Shown in pieces: positions 50,562-52,785 of a stretch of DNA of 52,785 bases. Source of the DNA: Deltaproteobacteria bacterium (lineage in GTDB: Bacteria > Myxococcota_A > UBA9042); contig VGRO01000019.1 in NCBI GenBank assembly GCA_016875335.1, positions 1-52,785 on the forward strand. Reading direction: 5' to 3'. The notes below the pieces were generated by a model. The model did not search any database, was not told where the DNA came from, and saw nothing but the letters and a program-made list of their open reading frames with translations. How positions within the stretch are numbered: position 1 is the stretch's first letter; each line of letters starts with the position of its first letter. Made by a program: the position numbers and the translations under genes.

Positions 50562-52450
50562 GGGGCGGCTCCAGGTCCGAGGTCGGCGGACAGGTAGGTA
50601 TCGGGTTCGCGTCGCCAAAGTCCGGCGGCGAGCAACCGCAGGTCGGCGGCGTCCGGGTCGGGCAGCGTCACGGATCGACCGTGCAACCGCATACGGGCCT
50701 CGCCACCGCCCGGCGCAATCCACACGCCGTCGCGCGGCGCTGCCGCCTCGTACGCGGCCAGGTCGGCGTACACGCGCGGCTTGTCGCGGTTGGGCGCGCC
50801 GTGGTCGGGGCAGAACACCTCGCAGTTGCCGCAGTCATTGCAGGCGTCGGCGTACACCGCAATCTGCTTGCAGCCGGCCGGCGCCTCATAGGCAAACAGG
50901 GCAGTGTTCGGGCACACGGCGAGGCACTTGTCGCAGTTGGTGCAGTCCAAGAGCTGCAAGGGGCGGTCGAGTTTGCGCGGAGGCTTGCGGTTGCGCGGCG
51001 CGGCATAGCGCGGGTCCCTGGCGGCGTGGGCGGCGTAGTGCTCGGCGTTGCAGACGTAGGCCGCCTGCACCCAGCGCGCCATGGCCTCGTGGCTGCCGAC
51101 CACAGCGCGCAGATCGCCGCCGGTGTCGAGGGTGCGCCGCAGGGTCTGCACCGCCAGCGGACTGCCGAGACTCGCCGCGTCGAGCGCCTGTTCGGCATTG
51201 CCATAGGCCTTGAGCGCAAACGTGTCGAGGTGTGCCGCGTCGACCGACCGCATGCGCGCCCCGAGGTCGCTGAGGTAGCCGTGGACGCGGCCGTAGCCGC
51301 CGGGCTGCAGCAAGTCGCTGCACACGGTCACCGGAACCAGACCCAACGCCACGGCATCGGCCAAGTTCTTGCGGTCCAGTCCGCCCGAGAACGACAGCGG
51401 CAGGTCACCTCCCCACGCCGAGCGGGCCTTGGCCACCAGCTCCATCGCCAGCACGTGCAGGGGCGGACCCGACAGGTACATGCGCGTCTGGTCCGGAGCA
51501 AAGAACTCCCTGTGGTTCTCGACGACCAGGGTATTGCAGAGCTTGACCCCGAACCCAAGGCCGACGCCCGCGGCAACGTGGCGCAGCCGACCGACCAGGT
51601 CGTCGATTTCTGCCCAGCCGGGGTCGGCGTCGAAGGCGTCGTCGGGCACCCGCAACTCGGTGTAGCCCAGTTGGTCGTGCAGCAGTTCCAGCACCCGCCG
51701 CTGGCCGAGCAAGGTGGGATTGAGCTTGAGGGTGACCGCCACGCCCACGTCGCGGAGCAAGAAGTTGGCGATGGCCTCGATGTCGCCGGGCGGGCAGCCG
51801 TGGAAGGTCGAGACCGTCACCGACCGCGACAGCGCCCGCGGCAGCGGCACGTCGCGCAGCGCCCCGAACTCGGCCGGCAGTTCGCTGCGCAGCGCATCGG
51901 CCACTGGCCGGCAATCGGCCATGGTCGCGAAAAACCCGCGCAGCTTGTCGGACCTGACGCCTGCCAGGTCATAGCCGACGCTGGCGTCGAACACCACGTC
52001 GCTCGCGTCGGCCGGCAATTCCAGATCGCCCGACGCGTGCAGCATCGCCATCAAGAGCGCGCCCTTGACGTATTCAGCCGCCGATTGGTGCAGCCGCAAC
52101 TCCTGCGACCATTCGACGTTGAAGCCGACCGTGGCCATGTCGATGCACGGCCGCGGGATGCACAGGTCGTCGCGCACCTGCACGGTCTTCCACTCAAAGA
52201 TGCGGCAGCCCGCCAGCCAGCCGGCCACCAGGTTCTGCGCCAGTTGGGTGTGCGGCCCTGCCGCGGGGCCCACGGGGTTGGCCGCCCGCTGCCCGTGCGG
52301 GTGCACCGACCAGTCGAGCCCGTCGGCGCCACGGTGCAGCAGCCGCGCCGGCAGCTCGAGGATGCGCTCGCCTGTGCCGTCCGCGAGCCGCCGCGCCTCG
52401 AACAGCGCCCGGCGGGCAAGCGTCGCAATCGGGATCGGCCGCAACGACAC
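50558..52450 (-). CDS. ygfK: short YgfK-like flavin/iron-sulfur protein
   Basis: The GTG at 52450 is chosen because VSLRPIPIATL matches the MRPIPF start of E. coli YgfK; an upstream GTG at 52486 is possible. Residues 1-490 resemble the dihydroorotate dehydrogenase-like barrel of YgfK (IDMATVGFNVEWSQELRLHQ, STFHGCPP, LSFSGGLDRKNLADA). About 495-550 holds two ferredoxin Cys sets (CTNCDKCLAVCPN and CNDCGNCEVFCPDHGAP). The total is 630 residues against about 1030 in E. coli. The GltD-like FAD/NAD(P) domain normally between barrel and ferredoxin part is absent. It probably passes electrons from XdhD to an unknown acceptor. It is first in the operon, so the promoter should lie in 52451-52577. Confidence 0.82.
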   Translation of the reverse strand: MSLRPIPIATLARRALFEARRLADGTGERILELPARLLHRGADGLDWSVHPHGQRAANPVGPAAGPHTQLAQNLVAGWLAGCRIFEWKTVQVRDDLCIPRPCIDMATVGFNVEWSQELRLHQSAAEYVKGALLMAMLHASGDLELPADASDVVFDASVGYDLAGVRSDKLRGFFATMADCRPVADALRSELPAEFGALRDVPLPRALSRSVTVSTFHGCPPGDIEAIANFLLRDVGVAVTLKLNPTLLGQRRVLELLHDQLGYTELRVPDDAFDADPGWAEIDDLVGRLRHVAAGVGLGFGVKLCNTLVVENHREFFAPDQTRMYLSGPPLHVLAMELVAKARSAWGGDLPLSFSGGLDRKNLADAVALGLVPVTVCSDLLQPGGYGRVHGYLSDLGARMRSVDAAHLDTFALKAYGNAEQALDAASLGSPLAVQTLRRTLDTGGDLRAVVGSHEAMARWVQAAYVCNAEHYAAHAARDPRYAAPRNRKPPRKLDRPLQLLDCTNCDKCLAVCPNTALFAYEAPAGCKQIAVYADACNDCGNCEVFCPDHGAPNRDKPRVYADLAAYEAAAPRDGVWIAPGGGEARMRLHGRSVTLPDPDAADLRLLAAGLWRREPDTYLSADLGPGAAP

Positions 52451-52577
52451 GGCGGAGCCTTGGGCGGCCGCCCGCGGTTCCAGCACGAGCGCAGCGCCGG
52501 AGCGGTCGCGGGGCTAGCGTAGGCCCCGGGAGCATGGGGCGATAGGGGGCAAACGCGCGCGGCGTCACGGTTCTGCC

Positions 52578-52785
<208 letters not shown>

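Overview
The window is GC-rich DNA from a Gram-negative bacterium, most likely a myxobacterium-like or Bradymonadales-like (Myxococcota-type) lineage. I infer this from the many secreted lipoproteins built from MopE-type Asp/Cys motifs, Myxococcus-type Cys-rich repeats, lamin-tail domains and slime-mould-type CTDC repeats, together with a type IV pilin-like protein and a GAF/HD-GYP regulator. No rRNA, tRNA, CRISPR array, phage or transposase gene was recognised.

Layout. Bases 1-200 hold four back-to-back perfect hairpins. Bases 467-3198 (minus) carry three tightly packed genes of unknown function, two of them frameshifted. Bases 3379-7991 encode an M13 metallopeptidase, a lipoprotein resembling sugar-active barrel enzymes, and a small convergent lipoprotein. 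Bases 8254-14772 (plus) carry a CTDC/TSP1-like Cys-rich protein, a pilin-like protein and a four-module lamin-tail lipoprotein. A pair of covarying hairpin repeats follows. Bases 15668-16900 carry kal and kce, two consecutive enzymes of lysine fermentation. Bases 16892-22707 carry a MopE/anchor-L lipoprotein, an HD-GYP regulator, a HEAT-repeat protein and a CoA-binding protein. Bases 22771-40845 are dominated by surface proteins: an EGF/fibrinogen-like lipoprotein, a REP-type hairpin cluster, a YbjN-like protein, a Cys-box/OmpA-like protein, a doubly broken Cys-rich/beta-propeller gene, a 2282-residue CTDC protein with a nine-copy higher-order repeat, and a VWA lipoprotein whose start overlaps its stop.

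Bases 41038-52450 (minus) form one seven-gene operon with overlapping or nearly touching genes: ygfK-like, ygeW, ygeY, xdhD, ssnA and two fold-type II PLP enzymes. This is the selenium-linked purine catabolism cluster known from E. coli and anaerobic gut bacteria, but rearranged. The YgfK-like protein lacks the GltD-like FAD/NAD(P) domain, no separate FAD subunit is present, hyuA is absent, and two different PLP enzymes stand where ygeX (diaminopropionate ammonia-lyase) would be expected. I infer hydroxylation and ring opening of purines or related heterocycles, then hydrolysis, carbamoyl transfer and PLP-dependent cleavage of an amino-acid intermediate. Together with kal-kce this points to an organism able to ferment nitrogen-rich compounds. 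The window ends in a hexanucleotide tandem array that continues past the edge.

Four reading-frame breaks occur in three genes. They may be true pseudogenes or errors in a draft assembly, and the sequence alone cannot decide.
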